DNA from: SZUA-442 sp963759175
GTDB lineage: Bacteria; Actinomycetota; Acidimicrobiia; Spongiisociales; UBA5794
Direction: 5' to 3'
NCBI GenBank assembly: GCA_963759175.1
Contig: CAVWXP010000005.1
Location: 124,001-188,000, forward strand
DNA: 64,000 nucleotides
Shown piece after piece: positions 1 through 8,918 of this stretch; positions within the stretch are counted from its first letter, which is position 1, and each line of letters opens with the position of its first letter. The notes under the pieces were generated by a model, which worked only from the letters and a program-made list of their open reading frames with translations, did no database searches and was not told where the DNA came from. The translations under genes were made by a program, and so were the position numbers.

Positions 1-371
1 CCTACCTCCCTTCGGGTACGCCGTCGGTGCGGCGCTGGGACCAGGATGGATACGTCCTCGACAGCGAAACGATGGAGTGGTTCGCGGACCTCTACGTCGG
101 GGACGTCGATGTGCGGTTCGACGATCCCCGACTCGCCCCGCTCTACGGGGACCTCGGGGGCCTACCGCCCGCGCTGTTCACCATCGGCACCCTGGATCCG
201 CTCGTCGACGACACACTGTTCATGGCCATGCGGTGGGAGGTCGCAGGCAACGAGGCAGAGGTCGCCGTCTATCCGGGGGGCGTCCACGCGTTCGATGCCT
301 TTCCGACAGAGCTCGGCCAGAGTGCGCGCGAACGCATGCATCGATTCATCGCTGCGGCTGTGTCCACCTGA
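1..371 (+). CDS. alpha/beta hydrolase (HSL/esterase-like), C-terminal part, cut by window start
   Basis: The frame is open from the first bases, so the start lies upstream of the window. The visible 120 or so residues look like the C-terminal third of an alpha/beta-hydrolase fold-3 (hormone-sensitive-lipase-like) esterase. GTLDPLVDD carries the usual catalytic Asp of the DPLxDD motif, and GGVHAFDAFP carries the catalytic His of HxF; both have the family's spacing. The nucleophile Ser and oxyanion HGGG would be upstream and cannot be seen. The substrate is unknown; these enzymes cleave carboxyl esters. It ends about 50 bases before the SRP RNA and has no visible operon partner here. Confidence 0.8.
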   Translation, partial: YLPSGTPSVRRWDQDGYVLDSETMEWFADLYVGDVDVRFDDPRLAPLYGDLGGLPPALFTIGTLDPLVDDTLFMAMRWEVAGNEAEVAVYPGGVHAFDAFPTELGQSARERMHRFIAAAVST

Positions 372-422
372 CGTCCCGGATTCAGATGACCGCATCCACC
401 CACGCTCGCTACCATCGTCTGA

Positions 423-696
423 ACCGTGCTAGGTGGGGTGCTAGGGGTGCCCTCTTTCCGAAACCCTCTTCATGCGGAGCTCAACTCCCCGCCCGAGGAT
501 GGAACGGTGTCGGGTCAGCACTGGTTGGATCGATGTTGATGGCAGGGTCCCGGAACGGCGGAGCGTCGTGAATCGGGTCAGGTCCGGAAGGAAGCAGCCC
601 TAAGCGGGTCAGTTCCGGGTGTTGCGGGATCGCCCTGCTGGAGTCGAACCGCCAGACAGCGCCGTCACCCGACCGTTCGGAGGCGGGGTGCACGGT
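423..696 (+). ncRNA. ffs: signal recognition particle RNA, long form with Alu-like domain
   Basis: The universal SRP domain IV core GGTCAGGTCCGGAAGGAAGC lies at 576-595, followed by AGCCCTAAGC. It is enclosed by a long helix (CCCGGAAC at 549-556 with GTTCCGGG at 612-619; GGCAGGG at 541-547 with CCCTGCT at 633-639). The 5' end ACCGTGC (423-429) pairs with GCACGGT (690-696), and the 5' part (CCGTGCTAGGTGGGG, then GGGGTGCCCT) matches the Alu domain of the Bacillus-type large SRP RNA. Total length is about 274 nt, not the short 4.5S form of E. coli or Mycobacterium. It binds Ffh for cotranslational targeting. Ends are set by the closing helix and are approximate to a few bases. Confidence 0.9.
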
Positions 697-749
697 TTCT
701 CGGGCGCCCGCGGCAACGTGCCGGCTCGCAGTGTTCGACCCTCGGCGGG

Positions 750-1373
750 CTATTTGGCCAGGAGTGCCGCCCAGACGAAGCCCATGGGTCCCAGACGCCA
801 CGTCGACGTCAGCGTCAACGGTGCATCGGCGAGGAGGATCTCGGGTGGCGGGTGTTTGTCGAGGGTGTGGTGGAGGTAGACGTACTCGTCCCTCGCACCG
901 ATGCTCATGCCTGCCAACGGCAGGACCACGGCGGTGCCTGCGCGATGCACACGGGCGGTGACGTTGCCTTCGGGTCGACCCAGATCGACGATGCCGACCA
1001 TGCCACCGGGCCGGAGTACCCGTGCGATCTCAGCCATCGTGGTGTCGACACTGTCGAGGTTGCGGAACACGTACGCAGAGAAGACGGCATCGAAGGACTC
1101 GTCGGCGAACGGGAGCTCCTCACCGATGGCTACGACACGCCTCGGCGCATCGTTGAACGACAGCATCTCCGGTGCAGGATCGAGGGCTACGACCTCCCGG
1201 TCACCGAAGATGGCATTCGCCGCGCCCGTCCCCGCACCAAGGTCGAGCAGTCGTCCCTTTGGCAGTCGGGAGACCACCGTGTTGCGCCACTTCTGGTCCT
1301 GACCGAGCGAGAGGAGCGAATTGAGGCGGTCGTAGCGGTCTGCGATGTCCTTGAAGACCGTGCCGTTGCTCAT
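750..1373 (-). CDS. menG: demethylmenaquinone methyltransferase (MenG/UbiE family)
   Basis: A 207-residue SAM-dependent methyltransferase of the UbiE/MenG family, which adds the final ring methyl group to make menaquinone. It begins SNGTVFKDIADRYDRLNSL, the typical N-terminus, followed by the SAM-binding LDLGAGTG (residues about 43-50) and by ALDPAPEM. The UbiE-type stretches LPFADESFDAVFSAYVFRN and RVLRPGG follow. Its ATG overlaps the serS stop by 4 bases (ATGA), which fixes this start and shows translational coupling. The 207 residues are slightly shorter than the usual 230-250. No quinone-pathway genes lie nearby, so function rests on family membership. Confidence 0.88.
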   Translation of the reverse strand: MSNGTVFKDIADRYDRLNSLLSLGQDQKWRNTVVSRLPKGRLLDLGAGTGAANAIFGDREVVALDPAPEMLSFNDAPRRVVAIGEELPFADESFDAVFSAYVFRNLDSVDTTMAEIARVLRPGGMVGIVDLGRPEGNVTARVHRAGTAVVLPLAGMSIGARDEYVYLHHTLDKHPPPEILLADAPLTLTSTWRLGPMGFVWAALLAK

Positions 1374-2629
1374 GCAGGGCCGATGCGATCGAACCGCGTG
1401 TACTCGGCGAGGGCCTCCGGGATGACGATCGATCCATCCGGCTGCTGGTTGTTCTCCATCAGGGCGATCAGGACTCGACCCACTGCGACGGCGGTGCCGT
1501 TGAGCGTGTGGACGAATCGGTTGCCGCCCTCGCTGCGGTGCCGGATCTTCAGCCGGCGGGATTGGTAGTCGGTGGTGTTCGACGTCGACGTGATCTCGCG
1601 GTATCGACCCTGGGAGGGGAACCATGCTTCGATGTCGTACTTCTTGGCCGCCGAGTCACCGAGGTCGCCTGCTGCGACATTCACGACCCTGTACGGCAGA
1701 CCCAGGCCGCGAACCAGCTCCTCTTCGCGTTCGAGGAGGAAGTCGTGCTCGGCGGGCGACGCCTCGGGTTCCACGAACGAGAACATCTCGACCTTGTCGA
1801 ACTGGTGGACCCGGAAGATGCCGCGGGTGTCCTTGCCATACGTGCCTGCCTCACGGCGGAAGCACGTCGAATACCCGGCGTAGCGGATCGGTAGCTGGTC
1901 CGCTTCGAAGATCTCGTCGGCGTGGAAGGCTGCGATCGGTACCTCGGAGGTGCCGACGAGGAAGAGGTCGTCCTCGGGCACGGAATAGACCTGTTCGGCC
2001 GTCCCTGGGAAGAAGCCCGTGCCGAAGAGGGCATGCTCACGCACGAGGACGGGAGGCACCACAGGCACGAATCCATGCTCCATGAGTCGGTCCATCGCGT
2101 ACCGGATGAGGGAGAACTCGACGACGGCGAGGTCCCCCAGGATGAAGCCGAATCGGGAGCCCGACACCTTGGCGGCTCGTTCGGTGTCGAGGATGCCGAG
2201 TGCCGTACCCAGATCGAGGTGGTCCTTGGCGTCGAAGTCGAACACCGGCGGCTCACCGAAGCGTGACACCTCGATGGCATCGTCCTCCTCGAGCCCGTCG
2301 GCCGCCGTGGGATCGGTCATGTTCGGGAGGGTGATCCACGTCTCGTTGAACTGCTCGTCGAGGGCGTCGGCGCGTGCGAGCAGGTCCTTGTAGGACTCAG
2401 CCAGCGCACCAGCTTCGGCGATCGCCGAAGCCTTGGCGTCACCGTCGAGCTTGGGGATCGTCTTGCCTATCTCCTTCTGCTTGGCACGGAGCTCCTCCGC
2501 CTCGAAGCGGGTGGATCGTCGTTCCTCGTCGAGCGCACTGAGGGCGTCGAGGTCGACCTGCATGCCGCGACGCGCCAACGAGGAAGCGAGGACATCGCGT
2601 TCGTTTCTGAGGAGGGATATATCGATCAT
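1370..2629 (-). CDS. serS: seryl-tRNA synthetase
   Basis: A class II aminoacyl-tRNA synthetase of 419 residues, the normal size, that charges tRNA-Ser with serine. The N-terminus (MIDISLLRNERDVL) starts the long antiparallel coiled-coil arm (about residues 30-100, with EELRAKQKEIGKTIPKL) that contacts the tRNA-Ser variable arm. The catalytic core contains motif 2 (CFRREAGTYGKDTRGIFRVHQF) and motif 3 (NGTAVAVGRVLIALMENNQ). It lies between the DUF4446 gene and menG and is translationally coupled to menG. Confidence 0.97.
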   Translation of the reverse strand: MIDISLLRNERDVLASSLARRGMQVDLDALSALDEERRSTRFEAEELRAKQKEIGKTIPKLDGDAKASAIAEAGALAESYKDLLARADALDEQFNETWITLPNMTDPTAADGLEEDDAIEVSRFGEPPVFDFDAKDHLDLGTALGILDTERAAKVSGSRFGFILGDLAVVEFSLIRYAMDRLMEHGFVPVVPPVLVREHALFGTGFFPGTAEQVYSVPEDDLFLVGTSEVPIAAFHADEIFEADQLPIRYAGYSTCFRREAGTYGKDTRGIFRVHQFDKVEMFSFVEPEASPAEHDFLLEREEELVRGLGLPYRVVNVAAGDLGDSAAKKYDIEAWFPSQGRYREITSTSNTTDYQSRRLKIRHRSEGGNRFVHTLNGTAVAVGRVLIALMENNQQPDGSIVIPEALAEYTRFDRIGPA

Positions 2630-2641
2630 CGTGAGGTCAGG

Positions 2642-3094
2642 TTAACGACCGAGCGCCCTGTCCACGGAGCCCTGTTCCTCGGGTGCCAGCTCCTGGACCC
2701 CCCGCCCGGCCCGCACCTCTTTCGTATAGAACACCGTGTCGTCGCGGTACGTCAACAGGGTGATCACGAGACCATCGCCGCGCTCGTTGAGGATGGCGAT
2801 GCTGCGCGACTGGTTCCCCGTGATGTTCCCGAAGGCGTCGTACTCGACGACGGCGAACCTGCTGAGTGCATGGGGGACACGACCCTCGATGCCGCTCACC
2901 CGCTGCGTCAGGGCTTCGACATCGGTTGCGGTCCGCAGCGAACGCTCATCGAGTGCACGCAGCAAGGCGACCGTGTTGCCGTCAGACGGGACGGCATCGA
3001 CCTTTCGGCGAACGGCCTGGATCTGGATCGTCTGCCAGATGGCGAGCACGGTGACGAGCACCGCTACGACGATGATGGCGATGGAGACGGTCAC
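2642..3094 (-). CDS. DUF4446 family membrane-anchored protein
   Basis: A 150-residue protein with one N-terminal transmembrane helix (about residues 3-24, SIAIIVVAVLVTVLAIWQTI), a short coiled segment, and a soluble domain with RFAVVEYDAFGNITGNQSRSIAIL and YTKEV. This is the pattern of DUF4446, a family of unknown function common in Firmicutes and Actinobacteria. The start is the GTG that overlaps the upstream gene's stop (GTGA); a longer reading from an ATG 33 bases upstream would run far into that gene. It is probably cotranscribed with the gene before it and with serS 12 bases downstream. Confidence 0.8.
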   Translation of the reverse strand: MTVSIAIIVVAVLVTVLAIWQTIQIQAVRRKVDAVPSDGNTVALLRALDERSLRTATDVEALTQRVSGIEGRVPHALSRFAVVEYDAFGNITGNQSRSIAILNERGDGLVITLLTYRDDTVFYTKEVRAGRGVQELAPEEQGSVDRALGR

Positions 3095-4098
3095 GATTCG
3101 GCATTCCAGATGAAGGTCATCGACCACGTGTCGTTGTCGGGGCGGTTGTCACCGTCGATTGTGACGGACACCGTCGCCTGGTACAAACCGCCGGGATCGA
3201 TCGCGAGGTCACCGAACGGCACCGTCGTCGACGCCCCCGACGCCAGGTCGCTCGCTGACATCTGGATCGTGAACGACTCCACCGTGTCGACGTTGAGGAC
3301 CTCGAGCTCCACCGCCACGGACTCGGCGGGTTCGTTCCCGTGGTTCGTGACGATCGCATTGATGCCGATCGCCGCCGAGAAGGGCACGACGGGAATCCCG
3401 CCTCGGTCTCCCGTCGGTGCTGGATCGACCATGCCCACGACCCCCACATCGCGCCGAGGGGCGAGGTCGTAGGCAGACTGGATGGTGAGCACGAGGTTCT
3501 GCGCGTCATAGAGCGTCGGGTCCGCCGGATCGGGATCGATGTACGTGATCGGGCCGAACTCGGGCCGCTCCACGTCCTCGGGGAGGGCATCGACGGCCTC
3601 GACGAACAGCCCGTAGGCGGTGTCACCCACACGGAGCAGGTCGAAGGACGCCTGGAGCTGTTGGGTCGCGTCGGTGATGATCTCGGCATCCATGATCCCG
3701 AGGATGACCCGCTCCGCCTCGGCGGTGCCTGTCGCCCACGAACTCAGACCTGTGGACAGATACCCGAAGGGAACGGCGATCGACGACGGCACCTCGATCT
3801 CGAGGAGCTGGCTGGCCTCCGCTGCGGTGGCGGACACGTCGGCGAGACGTCGCGTCAGCTCCTGGCGCGTCAAGAGGGGCCCAACATCGGCGAGCGTGTC
3901 CTGGAACAGGTCAGCTGCGCTGGTGCTCAGGGCCGCTGCCTCATCGGCCGCTGCGAAGAAGTCGGCGGTTCCCCGTTGTTCCGTTTGGCGTGAGACCAGG
4001 AACGCGATTCCTGCAACAACGATGACGAGCGTGAGAACGATCAACAGCCAACGCCGACGCCGCTTGCGTCGGTCAGGCTGGTACGCCCGATACGCCAT
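3091..4098 (-). CDS. single-pass membrane protein of unknown function
   Basis: A 335-residue protein with a basic cytoplasmic start (RRKRRRR), one transmembrane helix (about residues 18-34) and a large predicted extracytoplasmic part. Residues about 40-190 look alpha-helical and Ala/Glu rich. The C-terminal 110 residues are beta-rich, with INAIVTNHGNEPAESVAVELEVL and a terminal strand pattern like a CARDB/Ig-like domain. No enzyme motif is visible. Its ATG lies only 2 bases after the tRNA-Leu 3' end on the same strand, so any ribosome binding site would lie inside the tRNA; the mRNA may be leaderless after tRNA processing. It overlaps the DUF4446 gene by 4 bases. Confidence 0.7.
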   Translation of the reverse strand: MAYRAYQPDRRKRRRRWLLIVLTLVIVVAGIAFLVSRQTEQRGTADFFAAADEAAALSTSAADLFQDTLADVGPLLTRQELTRRLADVSATAAEASQLLEIEVPSSIAVPFGYLSTGLSSWATGTAEAERVILGIMDAEIITDATQQLQASFDLLRVGDTAYGLFVEAVDALPEDVERPEFGPITYIDPDPADPTLYDAQNLVLTIQSAYDLAPRRDVGVVGMVDPAPTGDRGGIPVVPFSAAIGINAIVTNHGNEPAESVAVELEVLNVDTVESFTIQMSASDLASGASTTVPFGDLAIDPGGLYQATVSVTIDGDNRPDNDTWSMTFIWNAES

Positions 4099-4100
4099 CG

Positions 4101-4184
<84 letters not shown>

Positions 4185-4289
4185 GTGGGGCCGGAGGCTA
4201 CCAGTCAACCACCGTACATCGCAGGGGATGTGGCAGGCCGTGTCGCCGCCACCCGGAGCCAAACGCTCCCGATCCGTACACTCACCTCC

Positions 4290-4955
4290 ATGAATCTCGC
4301 ACGTGGCCTGGAACAGCGGCTCGAGAACCTCGTCGATGGCGTCAGCGCCTCCGTCTTCCGCGGACAGATGCACCCGGTGACGATGGCGAGCAAGCTCGTT
4401 CGTCAGCTCGAGTTCTTGTCGTTCGAGGGTCCGGCGGGTATCGCCGTGCCCAATGATCTGACCATCGTCGTGCATCCCGCTGATCTCGACCCCGGGATCG
4501 ATATCGACGCCCTCGAGGCAGAGCTCGCCGACGTCGCCACCAACGCGGCTGCCGAGTACGGGTGGCGCGCCGTCGGTCCGTTCGACATCCACTTCGAGAC
4601 ATCCCACTCCGTGCCGAGGGGGATCCTGCAAGCGGCCGGCGACCCGGTTCCCGGGCGGTTGAAGCCGTGGGGCCAGCTCATCGCCGTCGACGGATCAGCT
4701 GTCGTACCGCTCTCCATGAACCGAACCTTGATCGGACGTGCCCTCGAATGTGACGTGCGGTTCTCCAACTACGAGGTGTCCCGCCATCACGCCATCGTCG
4801 TGTGGCGCACCGAACAAGCAACGATCATCGACCTGGGTTCTTCGAACGGCACGATGCTCAACGGTGACCGCCTCGGTGCGAAACCGGCGCAGCTCATTCC
4901 CGGTACGGTCGTTTCGTTCGGCAACCTCGGCTTCACCTATCGCATGGTGGCCTGA
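4290..4955 (+). CDS. fhaA: FHA domain protein with DUF3662 N-terminus (FhaA-like)
   Basis: A 221-residue protein. Residues 1-120 form DUF3662 (MNLARGLEQRLENLVDGVSA...), and residues about 140-221 an FHA domain with the phosphothreonine-binding signature LIGRALECDV, SRHHAIV and LGSSNGTMLNGDRL. FHA domains bind phosphothreonine; in M. tuberculosis FhaA is a PknB substrate that binds MviN/CwlM-linked wall components. It is the first gene of the fhaA-fhaB-pstP-ftsW-pbpA-pknB chain. The linker between the domains is much shorter than in M. tuberculosis FhaA, which is over 500 residues. The ATG was chosen because DUF3662 begins there; an upstream in-frame ATG would overlap the tRNA-Leu. Confidence 0.92.
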   Translation: MNLARGLEQRLENLVDGVSASVFRGQMHPVTMASKLVRQLEFLSFEGPAGIAVPNDLTIVVHPADLDPGIDIDALEAELADVATNAAAEYGWRAVGPFDIHFETSHSVPRGILQAAGDPVPGRLKPWGQLIAVDGSAVVPLSMNRTLIGRALECDVRFSNYEVSRHHAIVVWRTEQATIIDLGSSNGTMLNGDRLGAKPAQLIPGTVVSFGNLGFTYRMVA

Positions 4956-4956
4956 C

Positions 4957-5370
4957 ATGCCGGTGCTGTTCCTCAACATCATCAAGCTGCTCTTCCTCGC
5001 GCTGCTGTTCATCTTCCTGTGGCAGGTGGCGAGATCGATCAGGTCACACATCGGCACGAGTCCCGGTGCGGGCATCGAGGGCTCGGGTGCCGAACTCGTC
5101 GTCCTCACCGGCAACCAGGAGGCACAGCGCGTGCGGTTGCGGTCCCAGGGTCATGTGCTCGGCAGATCGCCCGACGCCGACCTGCCGATCGATGACCCGT
5201 ACGCATCGGAGTTCCATGCCCGCGTCGGCCTCCAGGACGACAAGGTGATCGTGCACGACCTCGGAAGCACCAACGGAACCTACGTGAATGGACGTAGAGT
5301 CACGAGCCCGACATCGGTCTCTCGGGGCGATACCGTTCAGATCGGCAAGACGACCCTCGAGGTGCGATGA
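4957..5370 (+). CDS. fhaB: membrane-anchored FHA domain protein (FhaB/FipA-like)
   Basis: A 137-residue protein with an N-terminal transmembrane helix (residues about 3-24, VLFLNIIKLLFLALLFIFLW), a short linker and a C-terminal FHA domain (VLGRSPDADLPI, ASEFHARV, LGSTNGTYVNG). FhaB/FipA in mycobacteria is phosphorylated by PknA/PknB and recruits partners to the septum. It starts 1 base after the fhaA stop and its own stop overlaps the pstP start (ATGA), so the genes are translationally coupled. The length agrees with the M. tuberculosis protein (about 155). Confidence 0.93.
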   Translation: MPVLFLNIIKLLFLALLFIFLWQVARSIRSHIGTSPGAGIEGSGAELVVLTGNQEAQRVRLRSQGHVLGRSPDADLPIDDPYASEFHARVGLQDDKVIVHDLGSTNGTYVNGRRVTSPTSVSRGDTVQIGKTTLEVR

Positions 5371-6086
5371 AATACGTCTGGGGCACCGGGACGCACGTCG
5401 GACGAGTCCGCGACGGGAACGAGGATTCCCTCTTCCCTTCGGAATCCGGATCGTCCAACGGACCCGTCATACTCATGGTCGCCGACGGTATGGGCGGAGC
5501 CGTCGCCGGCGAGGTCGCGTCGCGCCTGGCCGTCGAGGCGGCAACGGCAGCGACCGCCGATGAACCCGTGACTCCCGAGGCCAGGGTGCTCGCCGCCAAC
5601 CAGGCGGTCATCGAAGCGACCCGCGACAACCCCACATTGGCCGGTATGGGTACGACGATGACGCTGGTTGCCCTGGGTCCCGACGGAACGGCTGAGTTCG
5701 CCCATGTCGGCGACTCACGGGGCTATCTCGTGCGTGACGGATCGATGGAACTCCTGACGACGGACCACACACTGGTCCACGAGCTCATCGAGCTCGGCCG
5801 GATCACCCCGGAGGAAGCCGAGCACCATCCGCATCGTCACCTCATCACCAGGGTCCTGGGCCTGGGCCCGATCGGCGTCGACACCTTCACCGTCGAGCTC
5901 CGCGAAGGTGATCGCATCCTGTTGTGCTCCGATGGACTCAACACGATGGTGTCGGATCTCACGATCGAGGGCCTCCTCGCGGCGGGCCAGGGCGTGGAAC
6001 CCACGGCGTGGGCGCTCATCGAGCAGGCGAACACGGCAGGCGGTTTGGACAACACCACGGTCCTGGTGATCGACGTCGCACCATGA
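5367..6086 (+). CDS. pstP: PP2C-family Ser/Thr protein phosphatase (PstP-like)
   Basis: A 239-residue PP2C/PPM phosphatase that removes phosphates from Ser/Thr residues set by PknB. All family metal-binding motifs are visible: RDGNEDS near residue 16, VADGMGG, GTTMT, HVGDSRGYLVRDG, CSDGL and the final LDNTTVLVI. M. tuberculosis PstP is about 510 residues with a transmembrane helix and extracellular domain; here only the catalytic domain remains, so the enzyme should be cytosolic. It has 4-base overlaps with fhaB before and ftsW after. Confidence 0.94.
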   Translation: MKYVWGTGTHVGRVRDGNEDSLFPSESGSSNGPVILMVADGMGGAVAGEVASRLAVEAATAATADEPVTPEARVLAANQAVIEATRDNPTLAGMGTTMTLVALGPDGTAEFAHVGDSRGYLVRDGSMELLTTDHTLVHELIELGRITPEEAEHHPHRHLITRVLGLGPIGVDTFTVELREGDRILLCSDGLNTMVSDLTIEGLLAAGQGVEPTAWALIEQANTAGGLDNTTVLVIDVAP

Positions 6087-7378
6087 CGAGAACGGCTGAG
6101 GCCGGACTGATCGCCGCGGCGTGCGTCGTCGCCGCCATGGGTGTCGCCATCATCGAGTTCACGCGTGGCAATTGGCTCGATGCCCAGGTCGCGTTGACGC
6201 TGATCGTCTTCATCGCAACGTTCGGTGGCGTGCACGTCGCTGTACGCACATGGGCGCCGGGGGCATCGGCCCTGCTCCTCCCCACGGTCGCGTTCCTCAC
6301 AGCGCTCGGCTTCATCGAGATCTACCGCATCGACGGAGACCTCGCCGCCATCCAACGGTGGTCGATGCTCGTCGCAGCCGGCATCGGGTCTGGCGTGTTG
6401 TGGGTGCTGCGTGACGTCGGCGTGTCGATCCTGCGTCGGTACCGGTATGTGATCCTTGCGATCGGCGTCGCCTTCCTCCTGATGCCCCTGCTACCCGATG
6501 GCCTACCGATCAGGGGCGCCACCGTGAACGGATCCCGACTGTGGGTACGGATCGAGGTCCCCGGTCTCGACCGCATCTTCAGCTTCCAACCGGGCGAGAT
6601 CGCCAAGGTCCTCATCGTGATCTTCCTCGCGTCGTACCTCGCCGAACGTGCCGACGCCATGGCCGCCGTGGACCGCACGTTCGGACCGTTCAGGATCCCC
6701 GAGCCCCGGAACCTCGGACCGGTCCTGATCGCCGCTGCTTCAGCGTTCCTGATCCTCATCTACCAACGAGACCTGGGCGCTTCGCTGCTGCTGTTCGCCT
6801 TGTTCGTCACCATGTTGTACCTCGCAACGGGCCGGTCGTTCTACGTGATCTCGGGCGCTGCCCTCGCAGTGGTGGGTGGCGTGGCTGCCTACGCCGCCTT
6901 CGACCACGTCCAACGCCGCATCGAGGCGTGGATCGATCCCTTCGCCGACATCCAGGGCGCCGGCTATCAGACCGTCCAGGGTCTCTTCGCCATGGGCTCG
7001 GGCAGCCTCACCGGGTCCGGGCTCGGACTGGGACGACCCGACCTCATCCCTGCGGCAGCCACGGACTTCATCTTCGCCGCCGTAGCCGAGGAGATGGGCC
7101 TCGCAGGATCCATCGCAGTGCTCGCGGGCTTCGCCCTGCTCGTAGCCGCGGGTTTCGGAATCGCCATCCGCTCGAAGGACCGCTTCCGCAAGTACCTCGC
7201 AGGTGGCCTCTCGGCCGTGATCGCCCTCCAGGCCTTCATCATCCTCGGCGGCGTCCTGCGACTCCTCCCCATCACCGGGCTCACGCTGCCGTTCATGTCC
7301 TACGGGGGATCATCGCTGGTCGCCAATGTCGTGATCATCGCCCTCCTTCTCCGTGTCTCGCACGAGGAGCGGGCATGA
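6083..7378 (+). CDS. FtsW/RodA/SpoVE family peptidoglycan glycosyltransferase
   Basis: A 431-residue SEDS-family integral membrane protein (about 10 helices) that polymerises lipid II into glycan strands with its partner class B PBP. Typical signatures are FQPGEIAKVLIVIFLASYL, the YQRDLGASLLLF Asp region, QGLFAMGSGSLTGSGLGLG and the C-terminal LPFMSYGGSSLVANV. The start overlaps the pstP stop (ATGA), and its stop overlaps the PBP start (ATGA). This position corresponds to rodA (Rv0017c) of M. tuberculosis; FtsW and RodA cannot be separated on sequence alone here, so no symbol is given. Confidence 0.94.
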   Translation: MTRTAEAGLIAAACVVAAMGVAIIEFTRGNWLDAQVALTLIVFIATFGGVHVAVRTWAPGASALLLPTVAFLTALGFIEIYRIDGDLAAIQRWSMLVAAGIGSGVLWVLRDVGVSILRRYRYVILAIGVAFLLMPLLPDGLPIRGATVNGSRLWVRIEVPGLDRIFSFQPGEIAKVLIVIFLASYLAERADAMAAVDRTFGPFRIPEPRNLGPVLIAAASAFLILIYQRDLGASLLLFALFVTMLYLATGRSFYVISGAALAVVGGVAAYAAFDHVQRRIEAWIDPFADIQGAGYQTVQGLFAMGSGSLTGSGLGLGRPDLIPAAATDFIFAAVAEEMGLAGSIAVLAGFALLVAAGFGIAIRSKDRFRKYLAGGLSAVIALQAFIILGGVLRLLPITGLTLPFMSYGGSSLVANVVIIALLLRVSHEERA

Positions 7379-8847
7379 ACCGCTCACTGCGCACGACGGC
7401 ATATGCACTGTTGGGAGCATTCGTCCTGCTGGTGGGCGCCGTGATCTGGACGCAGGCCATCCGCGGACCCGAGTACCGGGACGATCCGAGGAACCCCCGC
7501 CTCGTCGCATCCCTCATCGGGAGGGAGCGCGGACCGATCGTCACTGCGGACGATGTGCTCGTCGCCGTGTCGAATCCGTCGGAGGAGGACACGCGGCAGT
7601 TCATCCGGTCCTACCCGGAGGGCGAGCTCTACGCCCACACGGTCGGGTATGTCTCAGTACTGTTCGGATCCCGCGGTATCGAACGCGTCAGATCCGATGA
7701 CCTCGTCTCGGACAGGGACTCGACGATCTCTGGCGTTCTCAACGGCCTGCTCGGCGGGGATCCCCGCCCGCGTGGCCTACGGCTCACCATCGACCACGAG
7801 CTCCAAACCGTCGCCGCCGAGGCACTGGGGGGCCAGAAGGGTTCCGTTGTCGCGATCGACCCGATGACCGGCGAGATCCTTGCGATGGTCTCGATCCCGT
7901 CGTTCGATCCCAACTCGCTCATCGGCGCCGACGCAGCACCCGCCGGTGCGGCCATCGAGGGCGACCCGGACGAACCGCTGCGCAACCGAGCCATCGACGA
8001 GACCTACCCGCCGGGGTCCGTGTTCAAGGTCATCACGACGTCCGCTGGCCTCGACGCCGGCCAGGTGAGTCCTTCGACCGTCTTCGACGACCCTGCGGAA
8101 CTGGCGTTGCCTGGTACCACCGCCACGATCTCGAACTTCGACGGTGGCGTGTGCAACGACGGACAGGGCGTCTCACTCGAGATGGCATTCGTACGCTCGT
8201 GCAACACCGTCTTCGCGCAGCTGGGTATGGATGTCGGAGGAGACGAGCTGGCCGCAAAAGCGCGCCGATTCGGATTCAACGAGCCGGTTCCCTTCGACCT
8301 CGCCACGCTCACGTCGTCCTTCCCGCCGGGAGTGGTACTGGAACCGGATCCGCCCGCAACGGCCCAGAACGCCATCGGCCAGCGTGACGTCCAGACCACG
8401 CCGATCCTGATGGCGCTCGCAGCGGCGTCGGTCGCCAACGACGGCACGATCATGGCGCCCTACCTCGTCGACGAGGTCTTCACCTCGGACGGCGAGGTGG
8501 AGTCGATGACCGCACCGACGGTGTGGAGGCGTGCAGGCAGTCCCGCCGGCGCCGCTGTCCTCGCCGACCTGATGGAGAAGGTGGTCATCTCCGGTACCGG
8601 GACCCGCGCCGCCGTGCCGGGCGTACGCATCGCAGGCAAGACCGGGACCGCCGAGATCACTGACGCGGCACCCCACGCGTGGTTCATCGGATACGGGCCG
8701 GTCGAACCCGCCGAGGGCGAACGCTCGATCGCCATTGCCGTGATCGTCGAGTCAGGTGGCGACTTCGGGGAGTCCGCGACCGGGGGCAGTGTTGCGGCGC
8801 CGATAGCCCAACGCGTCCTGGCGACGTTCTTCGGGGTGGATGGATGA
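7375..8847 (+). CDS. pbpA: class B penicillin-binding protein (PbpA-like)
   Basis: A 490-residue peptidoglycan transpeptidase with an N-terminal transmembrane anchor (residues about 9-28). The catalytic motifs are SVFK (Ser215-Lys218), SCN (285-287) and KTG (422-424). The short N-terminal part and the LTIDHELQTVAAEAL and QKGSVVAIDPMTGEILAMVS stretches match the mycobacterial PbpA type. It crosslinks glycan made by the coupled upstream FtsW/RodA protein. The gene overlaps its predecessor by 4 bases. The next gene, pknB, starts 71 bases later, so a separate promoter or coupling break may lie there. Confidence 0.95.
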   Translation: MNRSLRTTAYALLGAFVLLVGAVIWTQAIRGPEYRDDPRNPRLVASLIGRERGPIVTADDVLVAVSNPSEEDTRQFIRSYPEGELYAHTVGYVSVLFGSRGIERVRSDDLVSDRDSTISGVLNGLLGGDPRPRGLRLTIDHELQTVAAEALGGQKGSVVAIDPMTGEILAMVSIPSFDPNSLIGADAAPAGAAIEGDPDEPLRNRAIDETYPPGSVFKVITTSAGLDAGQVSPSTVFDDPAELALPGTTATISNFDGGVCNDGQGVSLEMAFVRSCNTVFAQLGMDVGGDELAAKARRFGFNEPVPFDLATLTSSFPPGVVLEPDPPATAQNAIGQRDVQTTPILMALAAASVANDGTIMAPYLVDEVFTSDGEVESMTAPTVWRRAGSPAGAAVLADLMEKVVISGTGTRAAVPGVRIAGKTGTAEITDAAPHAWFIGYGPVEPAEGERSIAIAVIVESGGDFGESATGGSVAAPIAQRVLATFFGVDG

Positions 8848-8918
8848 CCCGGAATCAGGTCGCTCGATCGACCGTGATACAAGGGTGTTACCGCCTTCGG
8901 TAAGTACCCTCACGATTC

